Translations under genes and position numbers: made by a program
Part shown: positions 1 to 9,562 of the stretch, piece by piece
Numbering within the stretch: the first letter of the stretch is position 1
Layout: every line of letters starts with the position of its first letter
NCBI RefSeq assembly: GCF_947498635.1
Contig: NZ_CANMKV010000008.1
Span: 62,001 to 126,000, forward strand
Source of the DNA: an uncultured Microbulbifer sp.
GTDB lineage: Bacteria > Pseudomonadota > Gammaproteobacteria > Pseudomonadales > Cellvibrionaceae
Length of the DNA stretch: 64,000 nucleotides
Direction: 5' to 3'
Notes under the pieces: model-generated
Told to the model about the DNA's origin: nothing
Databases searched by the model: none
The model's input: the letters and a program-made list of their open reading frames with translations, nothing else

Positions 1-287
<287 letters not shown>

Positions 288-344
288 TAAGTGGAGAAGG
301 CCGTCTTTGAATAGGGCGGCTGTCGAAGACAAGCCGGCTGAATA

Positions 345-980
345 ATGACTATGCAAATCACTATCGCCCTGACCAAGGGGCGCATTCTGCAAGAAACTTT
401 ACCGCTACTCGCCGCTGCGGGCCTGGAGCCGCTGGAAGATCTGGGGAAGAGTCGCAAGCTGATTTTTCCCACCAACCGTGAGGGGGTTCGACTACTCCTT
501 TTGCGCGGTGTTGATGTCCCTACTTATGTGCAGCATGGGGCGGCCGATATCGGCGTTGCCGGAAAAGACACTTTGCTGGAACATCACTCCGATGGCCTCT
601 ATGAACCCCTGGATTTGGAGATCGCACGCTGTCGCCTGATGACAGCAGGCGTGAAGGGTGCGGCACTGCCGTCGGGTCGGATTAAAGTGGCGACAAAGTT
701 TGTCGAGAGTGCCAAGCGTCATTACGCGGCTCGGGGTCGCCAAGTGGATATCATTAAATTGTATGGCGCTATGGAGCTGGCTCCATTAATGGATCTGGCC
801 GATGAGATAGTGGATATTGTCGACAGTGGCAATACTTTGAAAGCCAATGGCCTTGAGGCCCGCGAAATGATTGCCCATATCAGCAGTCGCCTAATCGTCA
901 ATAAAGCCGCGATGAAGATGAAGTATCAGCCCATTAGTGAGCTGATCGAAAAATTATCAGCGGCGGTCGCACAAAACTAA
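345..980 (+). CDS. hisG: ATP phosphoribosyltransferase, short form (HisG-S)
   Basis: HisG joins ATP and PRPP to phosphoribosyl-ATP, the first step of histidine synthesis. The protein has 211 residues, the size of the short HisG form that lacks the C-terminal regulatory domain and needs HisZ as partner. Seen: [10 protein letters not shown] at the start, [10 protein letters not shown] near residue 73, and [20 protein letters not shown] near residue 150, the PRPP-binding loop region. hisZ is not in this window, so its presence elsewhere is inferred. ATG 345 and ATG 351 are both possible starts, and neither has a strong ribosome binding site. hisD follows after 15 bases, suggesting an operon. Confidence 0.95.
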   Translation: MTMQITIALTKGRILQETLPLLAAAGLEPLEDLGKSRKLIFPTNREGVRLLLLRGVDVPTYVQHGAADIGVAGKDTLLEHHSDGLYEPLDLEIARCRLMTAGVKGAALPSGRIKVATKFVESAKRHYAARGRQVDIIKLYGAMELAPLMDLADEIVDIVDSGNTLKANGLEAREMIAHISSRLIVNKAAMKMKYQPISELIEKLSAAVAQN

Positions 981-995
981 AAGTCCCCGGAAGTC

Positions 996-2303
996 ATGAC
1001 TCGCAAGATTATTCGCAGGCTGAATGCCGCTGAAAAAAATTTCGACACGCAATTAAAACGGCTGCTCGCCTGGGAGGCGGTGGCCAATGAGCAGGTTGAG
1101 GCAACCGTTGCGGAGATCCTGCAGCAGGTGCGCAGCCGTGGAGATGCTGCCGTAGTTGAATATACCAACCGGTTTGACCGGCGTGATCTTGTTGTGGCTG
1201 AAGACTTTTTATTGGCGCCACTGGAGCTGGATCAGGCGCTCGGGCGTATTGGTGCCGAAGAGCGCGAAGCCCTGGAAATTGCCGCTCGGCGAGTGCGTAG
1301 TTACCACGAGCGGCAGAAGCAAGAATCCTGGCGCTATACCGAGGCCGATGGCACGGTATTGGGACAGCAGATTACGCCAATGGAGCGCGTTGGTATTTAC
1401 GTTCCCGGTGGCAAAGCCAGTTATCCGTCCTCGGTGTTAATGAATGCCATTCCGGCCAAGGTTGCGGGTGTGGATTCGGTGACCATGGTAGTCCCTGCTC
1501 CCCAGGGCGAAATCAGTGATTTGGTTTTGGCGGCGGCGGCTATTGCCGGGGTCGATCAGGTGTTTACTATTGGCGGTGCACAAGCAGTGGCGGCTCTGGC
1601 GTATGGCACCGAAACCATTGATTCTGTGGATAAAATAGTCGGCCCCGGCAATATCTTTGTCGCCAGCGCCAAGCGTGCTGTCTTTGGTCATGTGGCTATC
1701 GATATGATCGCCGGGCCTTCAGAGATCCTGGTGATTTGTGACGGTGCTACAGACCCCGATTGGATCGCGATGGACCTGCTGTCTCAGGCCGAACACGATG
1801 AGCAAGCGCAGTCAATTCTGTTATGCCCCGATAGTGAGTTCCTCGATGCTGTGGAGGCATCCCTACTACGCCAGCTGGAGGATCTGCCCCGGGCTGAGAT
1901 AGCGACCAAATCTCTATTGGATCGTGGAGCCCTGATTCTGGTGGACTCCCTCGAGCAGGCACTGCAAATTTCAAACGGTATTGCACCGGAACACCTGGAA
2001 GTTTCTGTAGCTGATCCAGAGCCTTTGTTAGCGCAAATTCGTAATGCAGGCGCCATCTTCCTGGGCCGCTATACTGCTGAAGCTCTGGGGGACTATTGTG
2101 CTGGTCCCAACCACGTGTTGCCCACCAGTGGTACAGCGCGTTTCTCCTCCCCCCTGGGCGTTTACGATTTTCAGAAGCGCAGTTCAATTATTTTTTGTTC
2201 ACCGCAAGGTGCCGATCAACTCGGTCGTGTGGCTGCTACCCTCGCTCGTGGTGAGGGACTGGAGGCACATGCGCGCTCGGCTGCATTTCGAGTCAAGAAG
2301 TAA
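996..2303 (+). CDS. hisD: histidinol dehydrogenase
   Basis: HisD oxidises L-histidinol to L-histidine in two NAD-dependent steps and carries a zinc ion. The 435-residue length is normal. Seen: the [18 protein letters not shown] nucleotide-binding block near residue 133, [16 protein letters not shown] near 214, [11 protein letters not shown] near 240, the zinc-ligand segment [12 protein letters not shown] near 264, and the C-terminal [18 protein letters not shown] block. It sits directly after hisG. In Pseudomonas hisC comes next; here the next gene encodes an unrelated lipoprotein. Confidence 0.96.
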   Translation: MTRKIIRRLNAAEKNFDTQLKRLLAWEAVANEQVEATVAEILQQVRSRGDAAVVEYTNRFDRRDLVVAEDFLLAPLELDQALGRIGAEEREALEIAARRVRSYHERQKQESWRYTEADGTVLGQQITPMERVGIYVPGGKASYPSSVLMNAIPAKVAGVDSVTMVVPAPQGEISDLVLAAAAIAGVDQVFTIGGAQAVAALAYGTETIDSVDKIVGPGNIFVASAKRAVFGHVAIDMIAGPSEILVICDGATDPDWIAMDLLSQAEHDEQAQSILLCPDSEFLDAVEASLLRQLEDLPRAEIATKSLLDRGALILVDSLEQALQISNGIAPEHLEVSVADPEPLLAQIRNAGAIFLGRYTAEALGDYCAGPNHVLPTSGTARFSSPLGVYDFQKRSSIIFCSPQGADQLGRVAATLARGEGLEAHARSAAFRVKK

Positions 2304-2351
2304 GCGTGCGCATTGCGCACCGCTTCGGCATCAGCGCCAGCAAGACACATC

Positions 2352-3515
2352 ATGCGTAAAATACTATTGGCTTTAATCGTTTTGTTATTGACCGGTTGTG
2401 TGGTCAACAATGAGTACAGTACCGCGGATTACACCCGGGCCGAGCAGAACCTCCCGCCCATTTCGCTATTCGCAAAAATGCCTGAGGCGGATTTTGAGCA
2501 GCGCTGTAATGACTATGGCGACAGTTCTCTGTTGAAGCACTGCCAGTTTGGTGTGTTGGATTATGCCGAGTTACTCCGGGCATTGGAGGGGGCCGCTGCT
2601 TTTCGTTCGGTACAGCTTGGTAATGAGGATGTTCCCTATCAATTACTGATAACCTCGGCCGGATATACCGAAGAGGGCGTTGAAGATATCGGTGAGGCGG
2701 TGATTGCCGGAGCTACCATGATGTTGGCTCCTATGAGCACAACTCGGGACATTCATGTCGATGCAATCCTCACTTGGCACGGTCTGCCTTTACAGCGCTA
2801 TCAGCTGGAATTCCCTTTCACCACTACGGTCAATTTATTCACTCCCCCGGAAGCGGCGAAGAGGGGGCTGGCTCAAGTGGTGGCATCGAAGTTGATTGCC
2901 CACGTGCAAGAGAGTGGGGCCATGGCTCCGGAGTACCTCTACCGCTCAATCGGTGCAAGTGATTACCATTCTGCGCTGAATTTACCGGATTCTGTCGGCG
3001 AATATGTGAGCAATCCACTGGAGCTTGCCAGCCACCCTTTGTTTGGCGCTCAGGCCCGGTATATACATCGCCATTTTCAGTTCGACTCAGTAGATGTTTT
3101 TGTGTACCCGATTCCCAACTGGCAGTGGGAGGATTTGGCGTTAACGCAGGTGCGCGAACTGGACAGAGTGCGCGAGGAGCTTCAGTTGGTGGAAAGGGAG
3201 GCGCAGTGGCAGGTATTGGATCTCAGTGAGGAAGCGTCAGAAAGTTGGCGTATTCAAGGGCGGGACACCCCGGTGGCCAGACTTTCTGGCTATTTCCTTT
3301 CTGCCGATGGGGAGCGGTTTGATACCCATACTTACCTGTTTGTGCGCAAAGATAAGTTTATAAAAGTACGTGCCTCTTTTTCCGGCCAAGGCAGAAGCAG
3401 GCAAGACGTGGAGGCGTTTGCGCGGGGGCTGATCGCCCAGGCGGATGTCCCCAGTGAATCTCAATTTATGCTAAATGTTCGTGAGAACTGGCGAGAGGCC
3501 CAGGTGGAGGATTAA
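2352..3515 (+). CDS. predicted lipoprotein of unknown function
   Basis: The function is not recognised. The chosen start at ATG 2352 gives a typical lipoprotein signal: MRKI, a run of Leu/Ile/Val, and a lipobox LLTGC with Cys at about residue 16. The mature part has about 370 residues, is soluble in character and has no obvious repeats or membrane segments. A stretch with Pro- and Thr-rich text near residue 150 (PFTTTVNLFTPPEAAKRG) may be a surface loop. The gene starts 48 bases after hisD and ends 18 bases before the convergent NTF2-like gene. It occupies the place of hisC in the Pseudomonas order. The open frame extends to 2313, but that start would put 13 residues in front of the signal peptide. 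Confidence 0.8.
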   Translation: MRKILLALIVLLLTGCVVNNEYSTADYTRAEQNLPPISLFAKMPEADFEQRCNDYGDSSLLKHCQFGVLDYAELLRALEGAAAFRSVQLGNEDVPYQLLITSAGYTEEGVEDIGEAVIAGATMMLAPMSTTRDIHVDAILTWHGLPLQRYQLEFPFTTTVNLFTPPEAAKRGLAQVVASKLIAHVQESGAMAPEYLYRSIGASDYHSALNLPDSVGEYVSNPLELASHPLFGAQARYIHRHFQFDSVDVFVYPIPNWQWEDLALTQVRELDRVREELQLVEREAQWQVLDLSEEASESWRIQGRDTPVARLSGYFLSADGERFDTHTYLFVRKDKFIKVRASFSGQGRSRQDVEAFARGLIAQADVPSESQFMLNVRENWREAQVED

Positions 3516-3533
3516 CCGGGTCTGCTCCGTGTA

Positions 3534-3980
3534 TTATTTTTTCTCACTGGGTTTTCCCTCGTTGGGAATTTGAGTTGCCTGCCAGGCGACTACGTACCAA
3601 TCGCCTTTGCGTTTGGCAAAGGTGCCGGTATTGAAGTAATAGTTCTTCACCCCGTTGCTTCTGTCGTTAGCCACCAGTTTGAAAGCCACGATTGCCGTAT
3701 CGCCCAGTAGGCGGATATCGACATCTTCCGCTGCATAACGCACTGTTACCGGCTCGTCGGGTGAGACTTCCATTCCCTGCATAATTTGTGTTTTGCCAAA
3801 CCGCTTGCCGGCAGAGCTGGTGTAAATCAGATCCTCGGCCCAGAAGCGCCGATGAACCTCGGCACTGCTGGCTGCATTTTCAATAAAGTGATGCAGCAGT
3901 TGTGATAGCTCCTCCTTATCGTCCGCTCGGGATTGCCCAGCTGTCAAAACCAAGAGAATACAGAGGATGACTGCGCGCAT
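3534..3980 (-). CDS. secreted SnoaL/DUF4440-like (NTF2-fold) protein
   Basis: A 148-residue protein with an N-terminal signal peptide (MRAVILCILLVLTAGQSRA, cleavage expected after SRA). The mature part resembles the NTF2-like DUF4440/SnoaL group: a first helix with ELSQLLHHFIENAAS, then FWAEDLIYTSSAGKRFGKTQIM, then VDIRLLGDTAIVAFKLVAND and a final strand KRKGDWYVVAWQATQIP. Such proteins bind small ligands or act as periplasmic accessory domains; no enzyme activity can be deduced. It is convergent with the lipoprotein gene and lies 29 bases downstream of the DegS-like protease gene, on the same strand, so the two may be cotranscribed. Confidence 0.75.
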   Translation of the reverse strand: MRAVILCILLVLTAGQSRADDKEELSQLLHHFIENAASSAEVHRRFWAEDLIYTSSAGKRFGKTQIMQGMEVSPDEPVTVRYAAEDVDIRLLGDTAIVAFKLVANDRSNGVKNYYFNTGTFAKRKGDWYVVAWQATQIPNEGKPSEKK

Positions 3981-4009
3981 AGATTTACCTTCCGTGTTGC
4001 GTTAATTGA

Positions 4010-5152
4010 TTATTCTTCGGGCGCTGTCGTGTCAGGTTTGACTGACACCGTTGCCTCTACGGTGTGGGATGCACCCTCGCGGGTAAAGGTTATGGAGATG
4101 GTGTCTCCTGGTCGCAGAGTTGCCATGGTGGCCTCTCCCTGCTTTCCATCGCCAATGGGTAGCCCGTCGATATGGGTAATCACATCCCCTGGCTTGAGTC
4201 CGGCGCTGTGGGCTGGGCTCTCATTGTAAATTGCGGTAATCATAACGCCCCCGGTGGAGGCCAGCTTAAACTCTTTGGCCATCTGTGGGCTGATGGCACT
4301 GGCTTCAATACCCAGCCAGCCGGGCACGACGCGACCGTAAGCGATGATGTCCTGCATCACCTTGAAGGCGATATTGGCGGGAATCGCGAAACTGATTCCG
4401 CCGGAATAACCGGATTGATTGAGTATGGAGGTATTGATGCCGAGTAGGCGACCTCGAGAATCTACCAGCGCCCCCCCTGAATTGCCGGGATTGACCGCCG
4501 CATCCGTTTGCAGAAAGTTTTGTAGGTGGCTGCCGGTGCCGGAGTTTTCCAGGTGGCGGCCTTTGGCGCTGATAATACCTTGGGTGACGGTCTGACCGAC
4601 CCCAAAGGGGTTTCCGATTGCGAGTACTACATCGCCCACTTGGGCAGATTCAGGCTCGCCCACAGAGATTGAGGTGAGATTGTCCAGTTCAATTTTTAAG
4701 ACGGCCAGGTCAAAGTCGACGTCGCTTCCGACCATGCGGGCGTGTGCTTCGCGGCCATCAGCCAGCAGAATAACGATAGCAGCGGCCTGATCGACAACAT
4801 GGTGGTTGGTGAGAATATAACCATTGTCGCTGACGATAACCCCGGAGCCCAGGTTCGATTGCATGCGCTCCCTCTGCGGGACGTTCATATTGTCGAACAG
4901 CCGGCGAAAAAGGGGGTCGTTAAATAACGGATGTTGCCGCTGTGGCAGTGCCATGCGCGTATAGATATTCACTACAGCAGGTCCGGCCATATTGACGGCC
5001 TGGGCATAGGATACCGGCCCCTGCCAATTCTCCTGCGGCGGGGTGGGGTTTGCACCGCGCAACTGCGGAAATAGCACCAGCAGCAGGGCGGCCATGGTCA
5101 GGCCTATCAGGGCAGGCAGGGCCCAGTCCTGTAAAAAGCGATTTTGGGACAC
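4010..5152 (-). CDS. degS: DegS/AlgW-type periplasmic serine protease
   Basis: A trypsin-like protease with one PDZ domain, anchored in the inner membrane by an N-terminal helix (about residues 11-29). By family knowledge DegS/AlgW senses misfolded outer membrane proteins and makes the first cut in the anti-sigma factor RseA/MucA. With the start used here the triad is His118 (TNHHVV), Asp148 (DFDLAVLKI) and Ser225 (NPGNSGGAL), and the PDZ domain covers about 270-370. The GTG at 5152 is preceded by AGAGGAG with 6 bases spacing. A TATAAT box at 5171-5176 would make the upstream GTG at 5182 untranscribed, which supports the shorter start. algW sits near hisC in Pseudomonas, so the position is conserved. 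Confidence 0.88.
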   Translation of the reverse strand: MSQNRFLQDWALPALIGLTMAALLLVLFPQLRGANPTPPQENWQGPVSYAQAVNMAGPAVVNIYTRMALPQRQHPLFNDPLFRRLFDNMNVPQRERMQSNLGSGVIVSDNGYILTNHHVVDQAAAIVILLADGREAHARMVGSDVDFDLAVLKIELDNLTSISVGEPESAQVGDVVLAIGNPFGVGQTVTQGIISAKGRHLENSGTGSHLQNFLQTDAAVNPGNSGGALVDSRGRLLGINTSILNQSGYSGGISFAIPANIAFKVMQDIIAYGRVVPGWLGIEASAISPQMAKEFKLASTGGVMITAIYNESPAHSAGLKPGDVITHIDGLPIGDGKQGEATMATLRPGDTISITFTREGASHTVEATVSVKPDTTAPEE

Positions 5153-5724
5153 TCGAGACTCCTCTTTGCGCTGATTATACACACGTCTTGCCGGGGATTC
5201 GCCGAGTAGGGGAGGCTCGACTCTGTTGGCTGGGGGCTCAGTAAGGGGAGATAAAGAGCCTGCGTTCGACTTTTACGCAGCGTAACCCTCTCGGTGCTTC
5301 CGATTAGCTCCCAGCAGATTGGTATTGCTTCGGGGGAGCGTGAGGCTCCGCTGGTATTCCTGGTCGTTGGATGGATTTTGGTTGGGCGAATGCATTTTAA
5401 AAAGTGGGCGTTGTTGTTCAGGGCTGCCACACGGGCTCTTCATTGCCTGAGGTTCATTACGGCTTCAAGACTTATCACAGAATGGATCTGAGGCTCTTTT
5501 AAATAACTTGTTTTTAGACATTTTGTTTGAGCCGTTTGAATAGCCTTGGTGGGGATAAGTGTTTTTGTGGTTAATCAATGACGCTGCTCATAGACATTGT
5601 CTTTTTCGCAGAATGCGAGTTCAGGCTGTTTTATTCATCGAGTCAATATCGGTGGGTGGTAAATTTGGTCCTCAGGTTGACCGCAGGCGGGGGCTATACT
5701 CTCTCATCCTGTATAGGTTTGACA
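5153..5724. other. intergenic region between divergent degS and sat
   Basis: About 570 bases without a convincing gene. On the minus strand it holds the likely -10 box of degS (TATAAT, 5171-5176). Open frames through it, including an N-terminal extension of sat, lack conserved-looking protein and ribosome binding sites. No terminator, repeat or RNA gene was recognised. Confidence 0.5.
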
Positions 5725-5752
5725 TTGGTCGGCCAGCACAGATGCGTATAAT
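5725..5752 (+). promoter_or_regulatory. sigma-70 promoter of sat
   Basis: TTGGTC (5725-5730) and a perfect TATAAT (5747-5752) are separated by 16 bases. The predicted transcript starts near 5759, some 45 bases before the sat start codon. This also argues against the longer sat frame that begins at 5559. Confidence 0.6.
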
Positions 5753-5804
5753 AACCAGTCGCAATTTTAAGACTAACCGGCAACCTAAGTATTTGGAGAC
5801 CAAA

Positions 5805-6995
5805 ATGTCCCTTGTTCGCCCCCATGGCAGTGTTGAGCCGCAACCTCGCTTTGTTTATGACAGCGAGCGGCATCACCAGTTGATGCATGAAGCGGAATCG
5901 CTGCCCTCTATTGTGGTCAGTTCCGCTGCCGCTGCCAACGCGGTAATGCTGGGTGCGGGTTACTTTAATCCTTTGCACGGTTATATGAACTTGGCGGATG
6001 CACTGAGTGTGGCGGAGACCCTGCGCACTGTCGATGGGCTTTTTTGGCCGGTTCCGGTATTGAATGTTGTAGAGGATACCCGTGCAATTGAAGGCGCCTC
6101 CCGTATCGCCCTACGCGACCCAAATGTTGAGGGTAACCCGGTACTGGCGGTGATGGATGTGGAGGCGATTGAAACCGTTTCCGATGGGCAGATGGATACG
6201 ATGGCCGAGCAGGTTTTCGGTACTTTGGATGACAAGCACCCCGGTGTCGCCACGTTTAAGTCTGCTGGTCGCAAGGTGATTTCAGGCCCAATCGAAGTGC
6301 TTAATTTCAGCTACTTCCTGAATGATTTCCCGGATACCTTCCGCACCGCAGTGGAAATTCGCAACGAATTCGCTGAGCGCGGCTGGAGTAAGGTGGTGGC
6401 ATTCCAAACCCGCAACCCCATGCACCGTGCCCACGAAGAGCTGTGTAAGATGGCCCTGGATGGGGTTGAGGCTGACGGTGTACTGATTCACATGTTACTG
6501 GGGCAGCTGAAGCCTGGCGATATTCCCGCCCCGGTACGGGATGCCTCGATCCGCAAGATGGTGGAGCTCTACTTCCCGGCCAATACGGTAATGGTGACCG
6601 GTTATGGCTTTGATATGCTCTATGCAGGTCCCCGCGAGGCGGTTCTGCACGCGGTGTTCCGCCAAAACTGCGGTTGTAGCCACCTCATCGTAGGTCGCGA
6701 CCACGCCGGTGTTGGCGATTACTACGGCGCCTTTGATGCGCAGACAATCTTTGATGAAAAAGTCCCCGAGGGTGCTTTGGAAATTGAAATCTTCCGTGCC
6801 GACCACACCGCTTATTCAAAGAAGCTCAATAAGGTAGTGATGATGCGGGATGTGCCGGATCATACCAAGGAAGACTTTATTCTGTTGTCCGGTACCAAGG
6901 TGCGGGAGATGCTGGGGGATGGTATTGCGCCTCCGCAGGAGTTTTCCCGCCCGGAAGTGGCTCAGATCCTTATGGATTACTACCAGAGCCTGTAA
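5805..6995 (+). CDS. sat: sulfate adenylyltransferase (ATP sulfurylase, single-subunit type)
   Basis: Converts ATP and sulfate to adenosine 5'-phosphosulfate (APS) and pyrophosphate, the activating step of sulfate use. The 396-residue protein is the homo-oligomeric Sat type, not the CysD/CysN pair of E. coli and Pseudomonas. Seen: the PUA-like N-terminal part with GAGYFNPLHGYM near 50, the substrate motif QTRNPMHRAH at 201-210, and GRDHAGVGDYYG at 297-308. ATG 5805 is chosen because GGAG lies 7 bases upstream and the family begins shortly before the LxxPHG segment. A strong terminator follows. No APS kinase or APS reductase gene is nearby. Confidence 0.93.
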   Translation: MSLVRPHGSVEPQPRFVYDSERHHQLMHEAESLPSIVVSSAAAANAVMLGAGYFNPLHGYMNLADALSVAETLRTVDGLFWPVPVLNVVEDTRAIEGASRIALRDPNVEGNPVLAVMDVEAIETVSDGQMDTMAEQVFGTLDDKHPGVATFKSAGRKVISGPIEVLNFSYFLNDFPDTFRTAVEIRNEFAERGWSKVVAFQTRNPMHRAHEELCKMALDGVEADGVLIHMLLGQLKPGDIPAPVRDASIRKMVELYFPANTVMVTGYGFDMLYAGPREAVLHAVFRQNCGCSHLIVGRDHAGVGDYYGAFDAQTIFDEKVPEGALEIEIFRADHTAYSKKLNKVVMMRDVPDHTKEDFILLSGTKVREMLGDGIAPPQEFSRPEVAQILMDYYQSL

Positions 6996-7018
6996 ATTTT
7001 AAATTTACACGGACACAT

Positions 7019-7050
7019 TAAAAAAGGCGGGATCACCCGCCTTTTTCTTT
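7019..7050 (+). terminator. rho-independent terminator after sat
   Basis: The stem AAAGGCGGG / CCCGCCTTT has a 4-base loop and is followed by TTCTTT. The A-run before the stem lets it also act for the convergent zapG transcript. Confidence 0.85.
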
Positions 7051-7068
7051 GATCCCCGACAGGTTTGC

Positions 7069-7509
7069 TCAGTTACCTACGTGCGCCTCTTTTTCTAGGC
7101 CGTAGTCTTCAGCGAGGGTGCCTTTGGCGCCGGGTTCTTTGGGGGCCCAGTCTTTTGGTGGGCCCATATCCTGAAGCTGTGTGTCATCTTCCTTCAGCTT
7201 GCCGCTACCGGCTTCCAGCATTTGCCGCCCTATATCCTGATTGGATAGGCGTAAGGCACTATTCGACAGATATTCGTGTATCTCTTTATAGCTTTCGGTC
7301 AGGTTGTGAACCAACTGGGAGGTCTGGTCGAAGTGTTCATTGACTTGAAGCTGGAAGTCTTCGAGCTTGTCATTGGCTTCGTGTAGGCGCTGTTCCAACT
7401 CTTGCGAGCGATCGACACTGGAGCGTCCGCGAATAGCGAGGTACGCCAAGAATGCACCCAGCGTCATGCCGAGGATGCCAACTAGAATTAATACCGATGT
7501 AGAGTGCAC
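7069..7509 (-). CDS. zapG: DUF1043 membrane protein, YhcB/ZapG family
   Basis: A 146-residue inner membrane protein with one N-terminal helix (about residues 7-26, VLILVGILGMTLGAFLAYLA), then a coiled-coil region (SQELEQRLHEANDKLEDFQL) and the family motif region FDQTSQLVHNLTESYKEIHEYL. YhcB/ZapG proteins link envelope growth and cell division in E. coli. The GTG start at 7509 has an excellent AGGAGGT 5-6 bases upstream. The gene lies head to head with zapE, as yhcB and yhcM do in E. coli. Confidence 0.88.
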   Translation of the reverse strand: MHSTSVLILVGILGMTLGAFLAYLAIRGRSSVDRSQELEQRLHEANDKLEDFQLQVNEHFDQTSQLVHNLTESYKEIHEYLSNSALRLSNQDIGRQMLEAGSGKLKEDDTQLQDMGPPKDWAPKEPGAKGTLAEDYGLEKEAHVGN

Positions 7510-7864
7510 TTCCTACCTCCTGAACTTGCTCTTATATGGCACTGGCGATCCCTGGTGCATGATGGATGGCGGTGTATATGGGGAGTATTGTCGCCCCAGG
7601 CCCCGGGAAGCCCCTTAAAGTGGCTGATGCCCCCTGTTAGCGGGCCCAGTATACGCGATTATTAATCCGACAATTAAGATTGTTGGTGGTTTGCGATACA
7701 CCGATTTACTGACAATTCCGAATCGCCAGTGTCGCCTGGCGAATCAAGCCTGGGTGGCGGCGAAAAGTACTCTCAGCTCGTCGAGTCTTTGCCGCCTAGG
7801 CGGCTCTGTGTTGAATTTGGTAGAGTGCGCGCCAGTAATCCAGTTGTTAAAGATATTTTCCTCT
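7510..7864. other. divergent intergenic region zapG-zapE with a 14-bp palindrome
   Basis: This gap of 355 bases separates two divergent division-related genes. It holds a perfect 14-bp palindrome, GCCGCCTAGGCGGC, at 7791-7804, about 60 bases before the zapE start. No T-run follows, so it looks more like an operator or cruciform than a terminator. No convincing promoter hexamers were identified. Confidence 0.45.
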
Positions 7865-8989
7865 ATGTTGCCCGCTAAACCCCAACGATTTACTCCTCTT
7901 GAGCGCTATGAAAGCGATTTGCAACGTCCCGACTTTATTGAGGATTTGTCCCAGCGGGCGGCCGTGCAGGAATTGCAAGACTTGCATCTACGTTTAGTGG
8001 CCAGGGGGGAGCGGGGCTTTGTGGCAAATATGCTCGCACGACTGCGCCGTACGGATACCGGTCCGGAGCGAGGGATCTATTTTTGGGGGGGGGTCGGACG
8101 GGGCAAGACATACCTTATGGATGCATTTTATGAATCCCTGCCATTTGCCCAGAAGCAACGAACACACTTCCATCGTTTTATGCGCCAGGTACACGGGGAC
8201 CTAAAAGAGTATGCCGGGGAGAAGAATCCCCTGGAAAAAGTGGCGGATAAGATCGCGGGACGGGCCCGGGTGCTTTGTTTTGATGAGTTCTTTGTGTCAG
8301 ATATTGCCGATGCCATGATCTTGGCGGGTCTGTTGGAGGCGTTATTCCGCCGCGGAGTGGCACTGGTGGCCACTTCCAATATTGAGCCGGAGGGGCTTTA
8401 TAAGGATGGCTTACAGCGGGCGCGCTTCCTGCCAGCCATTAAACTCCTGCAGCGTCACACCAAGGTAGTGAATGTCGATGGAGGCACCGATTACCGCCTG
8501 CGCACTCTGGAGTTGTTGGAGTTGTACCACGCACCTCTCGATAGAGAGGCAGATGAAAATCTGTCCCGCAGCTTCGCTCGTCTGAGTGTGGATGGCAGTG
8601 AGATGCGCAACAACGTGGAGCTACAGGTCGAGGGGCGCCCGATTCGGGCCTTGAAAGTGGCCGATGACGTTGCCTGGTTTGATTTTGTGGACCTCTGCGA
8701 CGGTCCCCGCTCCCAGAATGACTATATAGAGTTGGCGCGAGAGTTCCAGACGGTTCTACTGGCCGCGGTACCGAGGTTTGATGAGCGTATGGATGCCCAG
8801 GCGCGCCGTTTTATCAATCTGGTAGATGAATTTTATGACCGCTGTGTCAAGTTAGTGATTTCTGCGGAGGCGCCGGCTGAGGAATTATACGCTGGACAGC
8901 ACCTCCGTTTTGAGTTTGAGCGAACGGTCAGCCGGCTATTGGAAATGCAGTCTCGGGAGTACCTGGAGAGGGCACATCGCCCAGAGTGA
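7865..8989 (+). CDS. zapE: cell division ATPase ZapE (AFG1-like)
   Basis: ZapE is an AFG1-family P-loop ATPase that associates with FtsZ rings late in division in E. coli. The 374-residue length matches E. coli ZapE. Seen: TPLERYESDLQRPDF at the N-terminus, Walker A GGVGRGKT at 75-82, Walker B LCFDEFFVSDIADAM near residue 140, and ATSNIEPEGLYKDGLQR near 170. ATG 7865 is used because family members start just before the TPLERY motif; the frame is open to 7691 but that part does not resemble the family. The neighbours zapG, rplM and rpsI match E. coli and Pseudomonas. Confidence 0.93.
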   Translation: MLPAKPQRFTPLERYESDLQRPDFIEDLSQRAAVQELQDLHLRLVARGERGFVANMLARLRRTDTGPERGIYFWGGVGRGKTYLMDAFYESLPFAQKQRTHFHRFMRQVHGDLKEYAGEKNPLEKVADKIAGRARVLCFDEFFVSDIADAMILAGLLEALFRRGVALVATSNIEPEGLYKDGLQRARFLPAIKLLQRHTKVVNVDGGTDYRLRTLELLELYHAPLDREADENLSRSFARLSVDGSEMRNNVELQVEGRPIRALKVADDVAWFDFVDLCDGPRSQNDYIELAREFQTVLLAAVPRFDERMDAQARRFINLVDEFYDRCVKLVISAEAPAEELYAGQHLRFEFERTVSRLLEMQSREYLERAHRPE

Positions 8990-9029
8990 TTTCGGTGCAT
9001 ACGGCCCTAGGTTAGGGGCTATAAACCGC

Positions 9030-9058
9030 TTGAAAAGCGAGCACTCCTTTTGTACTAT
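9030..9058 (+). promoter_or_regulatory. strong sigma-70 promoter of rplM-rpsI
   Basis: TTGAAA (9030-9035) and TACTAT (9053-9058) are separated by exactly 17 bases. Transcription would start near 9065, leaving a leader of about 54 bases before rplM. In E. coli this leader is the target of L13 autoregulation; whether the RNA fold is kept here was not checked. Confidence 0.75.
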
Positions 9059-9118
9059 CCGCGCTCTTTTGTGGGACGGCCCCTAATACCAGGGGGTCAT
9101 ATTACAGGTGTTTATAAC

Positions 9119-9547
9119 ATGAAGACATACAGTGCCAAACCGGAAGCGGTAACACGCGACTGGTACATTGTTGACGCTGCGGACAAGACCCTCGGCCGTA
9201 TTTCCGCCGAGATCGCGCACCGCCTGCGTGGCAAGCACAAGCCTGAATACACGCCCCACGTGGACACTGGCGATTACATTATTGTGATCAATGCCGAGAA
9301 GGTTCGCGTGACCGGCAACAAGGCCAAAGACAAGATCTACCACAGCCACTCCGGCTATCCCGGTGGTCTGAAGTCGATCAGCTTTGAAAAGTTGATCGAG
9401 AAAGCGCCCGAGCGCACCATCCAAAGCGCCGTTAAAGGTATGCTGCCGAGGGGTCCTCTGGGTCGAGCCATGTTCAAAAAGCTGAAAGTATACGGCGGTA
9501 GTGAACATCCTCACACGGCACAACAGCCGATTGAACTGGCGATCTAA
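9119..9547 (+). CDS. rplM: 50S ribosomal protein L13
   Basis: A 142-residue protein of the large ribosomal subunit, exactly the length of E. coli L13. Seen: [20 protein letters not shown] at the start, [28 protein letters not shown], and [20 protein letters not shown] near the end. ATG 9119 is chosen from the family N-terminus. rpsI follows after 15 bases as one operon. Confidence 0.98.
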   Translation: MKTYSAKPEAVTRDWYIVDAADKTLGRISAEIAHRLRGKHKPEYTPHVDTGDYIIVINAEKVRVTGNKAKDKIYHSHSGYPGGLKSISFEKLIEKAPERTIQSAVKGMLPRGPLGRAMFKKLKVYGGSEHPHTAQQPIELAI

Positions 9548-9562
9548 ACGGGAATAAATCTG

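Noticed and set aside
5559-5804. 82-residue N-terminal extension of Sat
   Set aside because: The promoter at 5725-5752 lies inside it, GGAG precedes ATG 5805, and the extension does not resemble the family.
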